Positions 8,488-17,300 of a stretch of 41,310 nt of DNA are shown here, piece after piece (position 1 is the first letter of the stretch; the number at the start of each line of letters is the position of its first letter). The translations under genes and the position numbers were made by a program. The stretch lies in contig DASZYF010000049.1 in NCBI GenBank assembly GCA_035545535.1, positions 1 to 41,310 on the forward strand. Reading direction: 5' to 3'. Source of the DNA: DASZYF01 sp035545535. Its GTDB lineage: Bacteria; Actinomycetota; Actinomycetes; Mycobacteriales; CAJCIY01. The notes below the pieces were generated by a model. The model was not told where the DNA came from. It saw only the letters and a program-made list of their open reading frames with translations, and did not search any database.

Positions 8488-11400
8488 GTGGCGGGCTCCG
8501 CGGTGAGGGCGGCGGCCAGCTCGTCGACGGTGGGCAGCGGCGGGCGTGCGGTACGACCGTCACGCACGTAGAAGAACGCCGCGTCGACCGCGTCGAGCGG
8601 GACGCCGCGCAGCCGCGCCCACGCGAGCCGGTAGATGCCGAGCTGCCAGGCGTCGGCGAGCTCGGAGCCGGTCTTCCAGTCGACGACCTCCCAGCGGCCG
8701 TCGCCGAGGTCGTACACGGCGTCGATGCGCCCGCGCACCACCCGGCCCGCGAGCGTCAATGCGAACGGCGCTTCGACGGCGAACGGCACGCGTTCGGCGT
8801 AGGGCGAGGCGAGGAACGCCGCCTGCAGCTGCTCGAGCGACGCGTCGTCCGCGACCTCGTCGTCCTCCGCGCCCGGCAGCTCGTCGGGTCCGAGCAGCGG
8901 CCGCTGGCCCCAGCGCGTCTCGACCCAGGCGTGGAACCGCGTCCCGCGCAGCGCCGCCGGTGCGGGCCGGCGCGGCATCGGGCGCGCGAGGTCGTGCGCC
9001 AGGCCGTCGGGATCGGTGCGCAGCATGACGACCTGTGAGGCGGTCAGCGTGCGCGGCAAGGGAACGAGCGCGTCCCGCCGGCGACCGCGCCGCGTCTCCT
9101 CCACGAGCATCGCGAGGTCGCGGTCGAGCTGCGCGAGCTCGGCCCGCTCGGCGTCCGTCAGCGCATCGTCGTCGCGCGCCTCGGCACCGGCCTCGAGGCC
9201 GTCGAGCACGTCGAGCACCACCCTCGCGGCCGCCTGGCGAGCCGCGAGCGCCTGCGGTTCGAGCTCGGCCGGCCATGGCGCCGGCTCCGGCACGACGAGC
9301 GCGGGGTTCGTCGCGCCGTCCTCGAGCTCGGCCCACACGGCGATCTCACCGTGCGCGGGGTCGCTCTCGACGTGTGCGCGCAGCTCGGAGAGGTAGGGCG
9401 ACGGGCCGCGCGGCTTGATCTGGGTCGGGCCCCACCAGTGCCCGGAGGCGATGAGCATGTGCCGCGCGCGCGTGACCGCCACGTAGGCGAGGCGGCGCTC
9501 CTCGCGGGCGAGGTGCTTGCGGCACTCGTCGTCGTAGGCCGCGAGCCCCTCCTTCGTCCACGGACCCATCTCGGGCAGGTCGAGGTGGTCGTCGCGCAAC
9601 GGGACGGGGAGCGTGGCGCCGGTGGTGATCCACTTCCCGCGCACCGACTCGACCGGGAACACGCCCTGCGTCATGTCGGGCACGACGACGACGTCCCACT
9701 CGAGGCCCTTCGCCTTGTGGGCGGTGAGCAGCTGGACGGCGGCCCGACCGGCACGCGGCGTGATGCTGTCGAGGCCGCGCTCGTGGTCCTCTGCGGCGCG
9801 GAGGAACGCGAGGAACGCCGGCAGGCTCTGGTCACCGTCGAGGTCGGCGTAGCCGGCGACGACGTCGAGGAACCCGGCGAGCGACGCGCGCCGGTGCGCG
9901 GCGACCGCCGACGGGCTGGCGGCGAGCTCGATGTCGAGACCGGTGAGCTCGACGACGCGCTGCACGAGGTCGAGCAGCGGTTCGTCCACGTGCGAGCGCA
10001 GCTCGCGGATCTCGGCCGCGAGCGCCAGCGCACGTTCGCGCGCCTCGGGCGACAGCGCGCCCGCGGGGCGCTCGAGCGCTTCGAGCAGGCTGACCACGTC
10101 GCACGGATCCACACCGGCGACGGCTTCGTCGAGCCGGGCGTCGCCGGTGACGTCGGGGTCGATGGAGACCTCGCCGACGCCGTCGGGCTCGTCCTGGTCC
10201 CACGTGCGCAGCAGGTGCGCGGCCCGCTTGCCGAGGGCCGCGAGGTCACGCGTGCCGAACCGCCAGCGCGGACCGGTGAGCAGGCGAAGCAGCGCGCTGT
10301 TGGCGGTGGGGTCGTCGAGCAGCTCGAGCACCGCGACGACGTCGGCGACCTCGGGCACCCCGAGCAGTCCACCGAGGCCGACGACCTCGACGGGGAGGCC
10401 GGCGGCGGTGAGCGCCGTGTAGAGCGCGGGGATGTCGACGCGGGCGCGCACGAGCACCGCGCACTCGCCCGGGTCGGTGCCGGTGTCGACCGCGTCACGC
10501 ACGCACTGGGCGACCCACGCGACCTCGGCGGCCCAGGTCTCGTGCAGGGCGACGACGGTGCGCCCGTCGTTGGCCACCTCGTCGCGCGGGTGCAGCTCCA
10601 CCACGCGCAAGCGGTCGCCGCGCAGCGGGCCTACCACGGCGTTCGCGAGCTTCAGCAGCCGTCCACCGGAACGCATGTTGGTGCGCAGCTCGTACACCGG
10701 CGCCGACGTGCCGTCGGCCTGAGGGAAGTGCTCGGGGAAGTCTCCGATGTTGGAGACAGACGCGCCGCGCCACCCGTAGATGGCCTGCGCCGGGTCGCCC
10801 ACCGCCGTGACCGGATGACCCCCACCGAACAGGCCGGCGAGCATCTTGCGCTGCGCGACCGACGTGTCCTGGTACTCGTCGAGCAGCACGACGCCCGCGC
10901 GCGCGCGTTCCGCCGCGCCGACCTCAGGGTGGCGTTCGGCGAGCCGCGCCGCGAACGCGACCTGGTCGCCGAAGTCGACCGCGTCGAGGTCGCGCTTCGC
11001 TGCGCGCAGAGCGATCACCATGTTGGTGAGCTCGCGCCGCTTGCGGGCCGCCTCGGCGCACTTAGCGAGGTTGTCGAGCGTGGTCTTCAGCGGCCTCGCG
11101 CTCGCCTGCTCCGCGACCATCGCGGCTTCGATGTTCGCGATGGTGTGGGCATCGAAGGCGAGCAGCTCGTTCGGCTCGACGAGGTGCTCCGACATCTCCG
11201 ACTCGAGCGCGACGAGATCGCCGACGAGGTAGCGCAGCAACGTCGTGAGCGAGCGGATGGGACCGGAGTCGTACTTGCGCAGCACACGCGCCGCGAGCTG
11301 GAAGCGGCTGGCGTCGGCGAGCAGCCGCGACCGTGGCTCGATGCCCAGACGGAGCGCGTGCTCGGACAGCAGCCGGCCGGCGAACGCGTGGTAGGTGGAG

Positions 11401-11726
11401 ACCGTCGGCACACCGGCCGTCGCGCCGTCGCCGAGAGCGCCGGCGCGGGTGAGGGCGGTCTCGATGCGGACCGCCAGCTCGGCGGCCGCCTTCACGGTGA
11501 ACGTGAGACCGAGCACCTGCTCGGCCGCGACCTGACCGGTGAGCACGAGCCACACGACGCGCGCTGCCATGACCGACGTCTTGCCGGAGCCGGCACCGGC
11601 GACGATCAGGCCGGGTCCTAGCCCGCTGGTCGCGGCGCGCAGCTGCTCGTCGGTGAACGGGATGCCGAGGATGTCGCGCAGCTCAGCGGGCTTCAGGTCC
11701 GGGCGCACAGCGGCGGGCGCGGTCAC
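8484..11726 (-). CDS. adnB: AdnB-type helicase-nuclease subunit
   Basis: The 1080-residue subunit belongs to the actinobacterial AdnAB end-resection motor-nuclease, which processes double-strand breaks. UvrD/Rep superfamily 1 motifs are in order: Walker A AGAGSGKT (43-50), Walker B VLLDEYQDTS, GDPAQAIYGWRGAS, TAHKAKGLEWD and YVAVTRARHM. The C-terminal RecB-like nuclease shows RGTRFHAWVE and VRGRIDAVYD followed by VVDWKTG. No iron-sulfur cysteine cluster is visible at its end, unlike the partner. I place the start at GTG 11726, which overlaps the adnA stop as GTGA; the frame is open to 11864 but the added 46 residues are arginine-rich antisense-like sequence. Overlap implies translational coupling and equal subunit supply. 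Confidence 0.93.
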   Translation of the reverse strand: MTAPAAVRPDLKPAELRDILGIPFTDEQLRAATSGLGPGLIVAGAGSGKTSVMAARVVWLVLTGQVAAEQVLGLTFTVKAAAELAVRIETALTRAGALGDGATAGVPTVSTYHAFAGRLLSEHALRLGIEPRSRLLADASRFQLAARVLRKYDSGPIRSLTTLLRYLVGDLVALESEMSEHLVEPNELLAFDAHTIANIEAAMVAEQASARPLKTTLDNLAKCAEAARKRRELTNMVIALRAAKRDLDAVDFGDQVAFAARLAERHPEVGAAERARAGVVLLDEYQDTSVAQRKMLAGLFGGGHPVTAVGDPAQAIYGWRGASVSNIGDFPEHFPQADGTSAPVYELRTNMRSGGRLLKLANAVVGPLRGDRLRVVELHPRDEVANDGRTVVALHETWAAEVAWVAQCVRDAVDTGTDPGECAVLVRARVDIPALYTALTAAGLPVEVVGLGGLLGVPEVADVVAVLELLDDPTANSALLRLLTGPRWRFGTRDLAALGKRAAHLLRTWDQDEPDGVGEVSIDPDVTGDARLDEAVAGVDPCDVVSLLEALERPAGALSPEARERALALAAEIRELRSHVDEPLLDLVQRVVELTGLDIELAASPSAVAAHRRASLAGFLDVVAGYADLDGDQSLPAFLAFLRAAEDHERGLDSITPRAGRAAVQLLTAHKAKGLEWDVVVVPDMTQGVFPVESVRGKWITTGATLPVPLRDDHLDLPEMGPWTKEGLAAYDDECRKHLAREERRLAYVAVTRARHMLIASGHWWGPTQIKPRGPSPYLSELRAHVESDPAHGEIAVWAELEDGATNPALVVPEPAPWPAELEPQALAARQAAARVVLDVLDGLEAGAEARDDDALTDAERAELAQLDRDLAMLVEETRRGRRRDALVPLPRTLTASQVVMLRTDPDGLAHDLARPMPRRPAPAALRGTRFHAWVETRWGQRPLLGPDELPGAEDDEVADDASLEQLQAAFLASPYAERVPFAVEAPFALTLAGRVVRGRIDAVYDLGDGRWEVVDWKTGSELADAWQLGIYRLAWARLRGVPLDAVDAAFFYVRDGRTARPPLPTVDELAAALTAEPAT

Positions 11727-14700
11727 GTGACCACCTGCTCGCCTTCGGGGTGCGCGGGACAGCACCGGCGGAACAGGCAGCGGTCGCACCCGTCGCTGCG
11801 CACCGGGCGGAAGTCCTCGGCGCGGACGCGCGCCGCGGCACCGTCGAGCTCGAGGTCGATCCACGTGTCCGGACCGTCGGGGATCGGGTCCTGGACCTGC
11901 ACCTTCGGCAGGCCCGGCTGCTTCGCCCGCTCGTCGCGCAGCTGCACGAGCTCGGCGCCCCCGACGCGACGGTCACCTCCGAGGAGGTCGTCGAGACCGC
12001 CTTCGCGCACGGCGATCTGGTAGACGCCGAGCTGCGGGTTCTCGAGCACCGACTTGTCCGACGGGATGGTCTTGCCCGTCTTGAAGTCGACGATGTGGGC
12101 GCGGCCCTCGGCGTCGCGCTCGACGCGGTCGATGGATCCGCGCAGCATCACCGGACCGGACGGCAGCTCGACGGTGACCTCGAACTCCGCTTCGGCACCG
12201 ACGAAGGTGCGGCCCCGGGCGGCATCGGTCCAGCTGAGGAAGCGGCGCAACGCCTCCCGCGCCTGCTCCCGCTGCTGCTCGCGCTGCCACGCGGCTTCGA
12301 AGCCGAGCTCGCCCCACACGCGGTCGAGCCGCTTGTCGAGCGCTTCGATGTCGGCCGGGGTGCGGCCGGTGGCAACCTCGTGGGCGAGCGCGTGCAGGAC
12401 ACCGCCGAACCCGAGCGCGGTGGTCTGCGGCTGTTGCGCCTTCGCTTCGCGCTCGAGGAACCAGCGCAACGGGCAGCCGGCGATGCCGGACAGGGCGGAG
12501 CCGGACAGCCGGATCGGTTCGTCCGGCGGGCGGACCGGTTCGTCGTGGACCGTGGTGGCGCGCATCCCCCACCAGCGGTCCGGGTGGGCGCCGGGGACGA
12601 GCAGGTCGCCGTCGTCGTCGCGCGCGTGGGCGAGGCGGGCGAGCCGCGTGGCGGCCGCCGTGCGCATGGCGGGGCTGCGCGTCGGGTCGACGCTCGCGCA
12701 GCGCAGGGCGGCGACGAGCGCCGGCAGCGAGAACGGGCGATCGAGGCGTTCGGGGACGTGCACCACGTCGACACCGAGCTCGTCGAGGAACGGGCTCGGG
12801 CGCTCGCCTTCGTCCTCCGCGCCGGACGCCGCCGTCACGACCAAGCGACGGCGCGCGCGGGTGATCGCGACGTAGAAGAGCCGTCGCTCGTCGGCCAGCA
12901 GCTCCGTGCGCGTAGGCCCGGCGGCCGCCGCGGGGTCGTCGCTCTCGAGGCGTTCGGGTTCGAGCAGCGACCCGCGGCGGCGCACGTCGGGCCACGCCCC
13001 CTCCTGCACACCCGCTACGACGACGACGTCCCACTCGAGGCCCTTGCTGCGGTGCGCGGTGAGCAGCCGCACGGAGTCGGCGCGCAGGGCGCGTTCGGCG
13101 AGGGTGTCGCCGGGGATCTGCTGCGCCTCGAGCTCGTCGAGCAAGGGCTTGACGCCGGCGACGCGCGAACGCTGCAGGCTCGCGCGCTCGAGGGCGGCGA
13201 AGAGCGCGACGACGGCGTCGAGGTCGCGGTCGGCCGCGCGACCGGCCGGTCCACCCGCTCGCGAGGCCTGCTCGAGCCGGCGCGGCCACGCGCTGCCCGA
13301 CCAGAGCGACCACAGCGCTGCTTCGGGACCCCCGTCCGCGGCGTGCAGGTGCTCGCGGGCGCGGGCGAGCAGGTCGGAGAGGCGCTGGGCGGGGCGTGCG
13401 ATGCGCTCCTCGACGGCCAGCAGGAGGCGCGGGTCGGCGACGGCCTCGCGGATGAGCCGCGAGCTCGGCGCGGGCAGGCGCCGCGGGCCGTCGCTCTCGC
13501 GCGCGAGCTTCTCGTCCTCGTGGCGCAGCGCGCGACCGAGGCGCCGCAGTCCCGCGGGGTCGGCCCCGCCGAGGGGTGACAGCAGGAGGAGCCGAGCCGT
13601 CTCCGGCGTGAGCGCTTCGGGGTCGTCGACGACGCGCAACGCGAGCAGCAGCGGGGCGACTGCGGGTTCCCGGGCGAGCGGCAGCTCGTCACCCGCGACC
13701 TCGACCGGCACACCGGCGGCGGTGAGGACGCGGCGCAGGAGCGGGACCGACTGCACCGCGCTGCGGACGAGCACCGCCATGCGCGACCAGGGCGTGCCGT
13801 TCTCGAGGTGCTCGCGCCGCAGCAGGTCTGCGATCCACTCGGCCTCCGCGCCGACCGAGGACGTGGTGACGACCTCGACCGTGCCGTCCTCGGTGGTGTC
13901 GGGCACGAGCTTGCGGTACTCGCGCAGCGCACCGGCGGGCAGCGTCGACACCGGCAGCCGTGACGCCACGCGGCGGCTCGCGGCGAGCAGCGTCGCTCCG
14001 GCGCGCCGCGAGGTCTCGAGGGCGAGCACCGGCGCATCGCGGCCGTCGGCGCGGGGGAAGCGCCGCGGGAACTCGAGCAGCCCTTTCACCTCGGCGCCGC
14101 GGAACGCATAGATGGCCTGGTCGGGATCGCCGACGACGATGAGGTTGCCGCCATCGCCGGCGAGCGCGCGCAGCAGGCGCTCCTGCACGGGGTCGGTGTC
14201 CTGGTACTCGTCGACGACCACGAGCTTGTGCTGCGCGCGGAGACGGGCCTGCACGGACGGCTCGGCCGCACGGTTCGCGGCGCGGTGGACGAGCTCGGCA
14301 TAGTCGACCGCGTTCTGCAGGTCGAGCACGTCGAGGTAGTCGGCGAACAGCAGGGCGAGCGACGCCCAGTCGTCCCGGCCGACGTGCCGCGCGAGCTCGC
14401 CGAGGCCCGACGGCTCCAGGCCCGCCGCACGGGCCCGGGCGAACAGCGCGCGCACCTCCTCGGCCAGCCCGCGGGTCATGAGGCACGTGCGGAGATCGGC
14501 GGGCCACGCCGGGCGGCCGGTGTCGAGGCTGCCGCGCAGCATGTCGCGCAGCGCGACGTCCTGCTCGGGCGCGGACAGCAGGCGGAGCGGCTCGCTGAAC
14601 AGCTCGGGCGACTGCTCCTGGCGCAGGAACGCGTAGCACCAGGCGTGGAACGTCCAGGCCGCCGGCGCGACGTGGTCGGGGCCCACCCGCATGGTCACGC

Positions 14701-14944
14701 GCTCGCGAAGCTCGGCGGCCGCGCGCCGGCTGAACGTGAGCAGCAAGATCTCGTCCGCCGCGACGCCGGCCTCGACGCGGCTGGCGACCAGCTCCACGAG
14801 CGTCGTCGTCTTGCCGGTGCCCGGCCCCGCGAGGACGAGCAGCGGACCGCCCTCGTGGTCGAGCACCGCGCGCTGCGCCGGGTCCAGCACGGGCGCGACC
14901 GCCGCCACGGGAGGCGTGCGGTCGAGGCGGTACGGCGAGCTCAC
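11723..14944 (-). CDS. adnA: AdnA-type helicase-nuclease subunit
   Basis: The 1073-residue partner of AdnB. Superfamily 1 helicase motifs are Walker A AGPGTGKT (39-46), VVVDEYQDTD, GDPDQAIYAFRGAE, TAHRSKGLEWD and YVAITRARRR. The C-terminal nuclease has VDFKTGK, and cysteines at GCPLRWFL plus GCDRCLFRRCC near the end suit a 4Fe-4S cluster. Both the ATPase and nuclease signatures look intact. I choose GTG 14944 (SSPYRLDRTP matches the usual N-terminus); ATG 15016 is an in-frame alternative with no ribosome binding site. It is the first gene of the pair and is divergent from azlC, with 140 bases between starts that must hold both promoters. Confidence 0.92.
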   Translation of the reverse strand: MSSPYRLDRTPPVAAVAPVLDPAQRAVLDHEGGPLLVLAGPGTGKTTTLVELVASRVEAGVAADEILLLTFSRRAAAELRERVTMRVGPDHVAPAAWTFHAWCYAFLRQEQSPELFSEPLRLLSAPEQDVALRDMLRGSLDTGRPAWPADLRTCLMTRGLAEEVRALFARARAAGLEPSGLGELARHVGRDDWASLALLFADYLDVLDLQNAVDYAELVHRAANRAAEPSVQARLRAQHKLVVVDEYQDTDPVQERLLRALAGDGGNLIVVGDPDQAIYAFRGAEVKGLLEFPRRFPRADGRDAPVLALETSRRAGATLLAASRRVASRLPVSTLPAGALREYRKLVPDTTEDGTVEVVTTSSVGAEAEWIADLLRREHLENGTPWSRMAVLVRSAVQSVPLLRRVLTAAGVPVEVAGDELPLAREPAVAPLLLALRVVDDPEALTPETARLLLLSPLGGADPAGLRRLGRALRHEDEKLARESDGPRRLPAPSSRLIREAVADPRLLLAVEERIARPAQRLSDLLARAREHLHAADGGPEAALWSLWSGSAWPRRLEQASRAGGPAGRAADRDLDAVVALFAALERASLQRSRVAGVKPLLDELEAQQIPGDTLAERALRADSVRLLTAHRSKGLEWDVVVVAGVQEGAWPDVRRRGSLLEPERLESDDPAAAAGPTRTELLADERRLFYVAITRARRRLVVTAASGAEDEGERPSPFLDELGVDVVHVPERLDRPFSLPALVAALRCASVDPTRSPAMRTAAATRLARLAHARDDDGDLLVPGAHPDRWWGMRATTVHDEPVRPPDEPIRLSGSALSGIAGCPLRWFLEREAKAQQPQTTALGFGGVLHALAHEVATGRTPADIEALDKRLDRVWGELGFEAAWQREQQREQAREALRRFLSWTDAARGRTFVGAEAEFEVTVELPSGPVMLRGSIDRVERDAEGRAHIVDFKTGKTIPSDKSVLENPQLGVYQIAVREGGLDDLLGGDRRVGGAELVQLRDERAKQPGLPKVQVQDPIPDGPDTWIDLELDGAAARVRAEDFRPVRSDGCDRCLFRRCCPAHPEGEQVVT

Positions 14945-15084
14945 GACGGACAGCAGACCACACGGGTCCGACGCCCGCGCCCGCAGATCCCCCGACGTCC
15001 CAGCGGAGCGGGACATCGACGGCGGACGGGCGGCCTCACCCGTAAATCACCCGCTCCCCCGGCACCGCCAGCGAGGATCGGAGC

Positions 15085-15792
15085 GTGCGTGACCGCCGGG
15101 CCGTGCTGCGCGACAGCCTCGGCCTCGGGATCGCGGTCGGCGCGTACGGCCTGTCGTTCGGGGCGCTCTCCGCGGCCGCGGGCCTCTCGGTGCTGCAGAC
15201 GTGCGTGCTGTCGCTGGCCGGGTTCACCGGCGGCTCGCAGTTCACCTACGTCGGCATCGTGGGCGCGGGCGGCGCGACCGGGTCCGCGGTGGGCAGCGCG
15301 CTGCTCCTCGGTCTGCGCAACGTCCTGTACGGCGTGCGGGTGCGGCCGCTGCTCGGGCTCGACGGGTGGCGCCGGGCGGGTGCGGCGCACCTCGTCATCG
15401 ACGAGTCGACCGGCATGGCGATCGCGCAACCGGCCGACCAGCCGGAGCTCGCGCGCACCGCGTTCTGGGCGACCGGGCTCTCGATCTTCGTGCTGTGGAA
15501 CCTCGCGACGCTCGGCGGCGCCCTGCTCGGCAACGCGGTCGACCCGCGCACGCTCGGCCTCGACGGCGCGGAACCGGCCGCGTTCCTCGTCCTGCTGTGG
15601 GGCCGGCTGGCGGCCCCGGGCGGACGACGCGTCGCGGCGCTGGCCGCGGCCATCGCGATCGTCGCCGGCGTGACGCTGCCGGCGGGACTGGCCGTTCCGA
15701 TCGCAGCGGTCGCGGTCATCGCCGGCGGGCGCCGGGAGCCTGCGAGCGGGCCCGATCACGCCGCGCGGGGACCACGGGGTGACGACGCATGA
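15085..15792 (+). CDS. azlC: AzlC family branched-chain amino acid export subunit
   Basis: The 235-residue membrane protein is the large subunit of the two-part AzlCD exporter family, which moves branched-chain and some other amino acids outward. Typical AzlC features are GLGIAVGAYGLSFGALS at the N-terminus, LAGFTGGSQFTYVGI, and the RNVLYG segment, with further hydrophobic spans to the end. GTG start at 15085 follows a GGAG. The stop overlaps the start of azlD as ATGA (15789-15792), the usual arrangement for the pair. Substrate cannot be told from the sequence. Confidence 0.9.
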   Translation: MRDRRAVLRDSLGLGIAVGAYGLSFGALSAAAGLSVLQTCVLSLAGFTGGSQFTYVGIVGAGGATGSAVGSALLLGLRNVLYGVRVRPLLGLDGWRRAGAAHLVIDESTGMAIAQPADQPELARTAFWATGLSIFVLWNLATLGGALLGNAVDPRTLGLDGAEPAAFLVLLWGRLAAPGGRRVAALAAAIAIVAGVTLPAGLAVPIAAVAVIAGGRREPASGPDHAARGPRGDDA

Positions 15793-16094
15793 GCTGGCTC
15801 GGGGTGCTGCTGCTCTGCGCGGGCTGCTACGCGGAGAAGCTCGCGGGGATGTTCCTGCCGCCGCGCTGGATCACCGGGCGGCCGTTGCTCGAACGCGCGG
15901 TGGACCTGCTGCCGACCGCGCTGCTCGCCGGCCTCGTCGCGACGTCGGCCCTGCTCGTCGGCAAGCACGTGCACGCCGACGGGCGTCTGCTCGGCGTCGC
16001 GGTAGCCGTGGTGCTGCTGCTTCGCAAGGCACCGCTGCTCGTCGTCATCGTCGCCGCGTCGGCCGCGACCGCGCTGCTCCGCCTGCTGACATGA
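15789..16094 (+). CDS. azlD: AzlD family transporter subunit
   Basis: The 101-residue small subunit of the AzlCD exporter is almost wholly hydrophobic, with about four spans (3-20, 37-57, 67-80, 84-100). The LPPRWI stretch and the RKAPLLVVI ending are typical of AzlD. The start codon overlaps the azlC stop by four bases, so the two are translationally coupled. The gene is followed at once by a strong hairpin shared with the convergent gene at 16137. Confidence 0.88.
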   Translation: MSWLGVLLLCAGCYAEKLAGMFLPPRWITGRPLLERAVDLLPTALLAGLVATSALLVGKHVHADGRLLGVAVAVVLLLRKAPLLVVIVAASAATALLRLLT

Positions 16095-16096
16095 CG

Positions 16097-16131
16097 AGGC
16101 CCGGCGGACGAGGGGGGCGTCCGCCGGGCCT
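16097..16131. terminator. Bidirectional hairpin terminator
   Basis: Arms 16097-16110 (aggcccggcggacg) and 16118-16131 pair perfectly over 14 bp around a seven-base loop. The structure fills the 42-base gap between the convergent azlD and DUF5666-like genes, two bases after the azlD stop and five bases after the other stop. There is no T-run, as is usual for high-G+C actinobacterial terminators. Confidence 0.8.
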
Positions 16132-16136
16132 GCGCA

Positions 16137-17171
16137 TCACCGGTGGCAGGGTCCGTGATCGTCGCCGTTGAACGCGAACACGAGCACGGCGTGCAGAACG
16201 CCGGTCGACGAGTCGGTGGCGCCGACCGCGAGCACGCGGGTGCCGGACGGCACGGTGTCGACGGCCTTCCCGTTGAGCAACAGCTCGGCGTTGCTGGTGT
16301 CGACGGTCGTCGTCACGACGGTGTCGTCCTGACCGGTCGCGGGCGGGGCGCTGTGGTCGTCACCGGCCGGGTCGTCCGAGCCGCCACCGCCGGAGCCGCT
16401 GTTGCCGCTGCCGCTGTCGTCGCCCCCGGGGCCGTCGTGGTGCGCCGTCTGCCTGGTGCTGCTGTCATCCCCGGTGTCATCCCCGGGCTCGGAGTGCTCA
16501 CGCGTCGAGAGCGTCAGCGTGCGCGCGGTGTCGTCGACGGCGGTGACCTTCCCGGGCACGACCGTCGGGACGACGGTGAACGTGAAGACCTGCGCGGCGG
16601 CGAACACGCGGTTGCCCTCGTCCTCGCCGAGCACCACGACGGCTTCGCCGGTCTGCACCGGGTCGCCGTTCACGGTGGCGTTCGACAGGTCGACCGTCAC
16701 GAGGTGGTGCGCGAGCTCGTCGTCGCCGCGGCCCTTGTCGTGCGTGACCGAGATCTGGGCGATCGAGCCGTTGAGCGCCTGCACGATGCCGAGGACGGCC
16801 TCCGTGGGCTGCGGCGCGACGTTGGCGGTGCCGACGACCAGTGTGGTGCCGGCCGGGACACCGAACGCATCGATCGCGGCGCCCTGCGTGACGGTCGCCG
16901 CGGACACGCGATGGCCGGACTGCTTGAGCGTCGAGGACTTCGCCAGCTTCAGCGTGACGACCTTGTTGTGCTTCACCGCGCCGGCGACGGTCGCGGTGCG
17001 GGCGAGCACGCGCACCGTGCTGCCGTGCCGCGAGACCACGATGCCCTGCACGTGGAACGGGCGCGCCTTGTGCGCGGCCGCCGGCGCCGCGATCGCGGGG
17101 GCGCTGGTGCCGAGCACCGCGGCTGCGACGCCGAGCGCCGCCGTCGCTGCGAGAGGGGTCCGTCGGGTCAT
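16137..17171 (-). CDS. Secreted DUF5666-like protein
   Basis: The 344-residue protein begins with a signal peptide (MTRRTPLAATAALGVAAAVLG, cut probably after APAIAA near 29). Several beta-rich modules of the kind VQGIVVSRHGSTVRVLA and PGKVTAVDDTARTLTLSTR resemble DUF5666 OB-like repeats. Residues about 235-300 are a low-complexity Gly/Ser/Asp/His linker that must be disordered, followed by a last module. Start is ATG 17171 with GGAAGG upstream. Function is unknown; an exported protein of the cell surface or medium is likely. A striking dyad at 17207-17244 lies 36 bases before the start. Family call is moderate, secretion is clear. Confidence 0.75.
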   Translation of the reverse strand: MTRRTPLAATAALGVAAAVLGTSAPAIAAPAAAHKARPFHVQGIVVSRHGSTVRVLARTATVAGAVKHNKVVTLKLAKSSTLKQSGHRVSAATVTQGAAIDAFGVPAGTTLVVGTANVAPQPTEAVLGIVQALNGSIAQISVTHDKGRGDDELAHHLVTVDLSNATVNGDPVQTGEAVVVLGEDEGNRVFAAAQVFTFTVVPTVVPGKVTAVDDTARTLTLSTREHSEPGDDTGDDSSTRQTAHHDGPGGDDSGSGNSGSGGGGSDDPAGDDHSAPPATGQDDTVVTTTVDTSNAELLLNGKAVDTVPSGTRVLAVGATDSSTGVLHAVLVFAFNGDDHGPCHR

Positions 17172-17206
17172 GGTTCGCCTTCCGCGGGGGTGGCCGCGAG
17201 TCGGCC

Positions 17207-17244
17207 ACGCATCGAGGGCTCCACGCGTGGGCATCGCGATGCGT
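17207..17244. promoter_or_regulatory. Two-layer dyad upstream of the DUF5666-like gene (possible operator)
   Basis: The palindrome ccacgcgtgg (17221-17230) sits at the exact centre of a wider inverted repeat, acgcatcg (17207-17214) with cgatgcgt (17237-17244); both are centred at 17225.5. A second palindrome, gcatcgcgatgc (17231-17242), overlaps the right side. The element lies 36-73 bases before the ATG, where a regulator-binding site or 5' leader structure would be expected. No regulator can be assigned. Confidence 0.45.
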
Positions 17245-17275
17245 TGACAGGCGACCCGGATTCACCCGATCGGGT

Positions 17276-17294
17276 CCGCCGGTGCCTCCGGCGG
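17276..17294 (-). terminator. Small hairpin after the lipoprotein gene
   Basis: ccgccgg (17276-17282) and ccggcgg (17288-17294) pair perfectly over 7 bp around a five-base loop, starting seven bases after the lipoprotein stop on the minus strand. It may end that transcript ahead of the dyad and promoter region of the next gene. There is no T-run. Confidence 0.4.
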
Positions 17295-17300
17295 TCCGCG

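Noticed and set aside
9351..11621. 756-codon plus-strand frame opposite adnB
   Set aside because: Antisense to clear helicase and nuclease motifs; composition is that of a codon-position shadow.
17244..17249. TTGACA on the plus strand
   Set aside because: It points away from the genes here, has no matching -10 sequence at the right distance, and falls in the dyad region.
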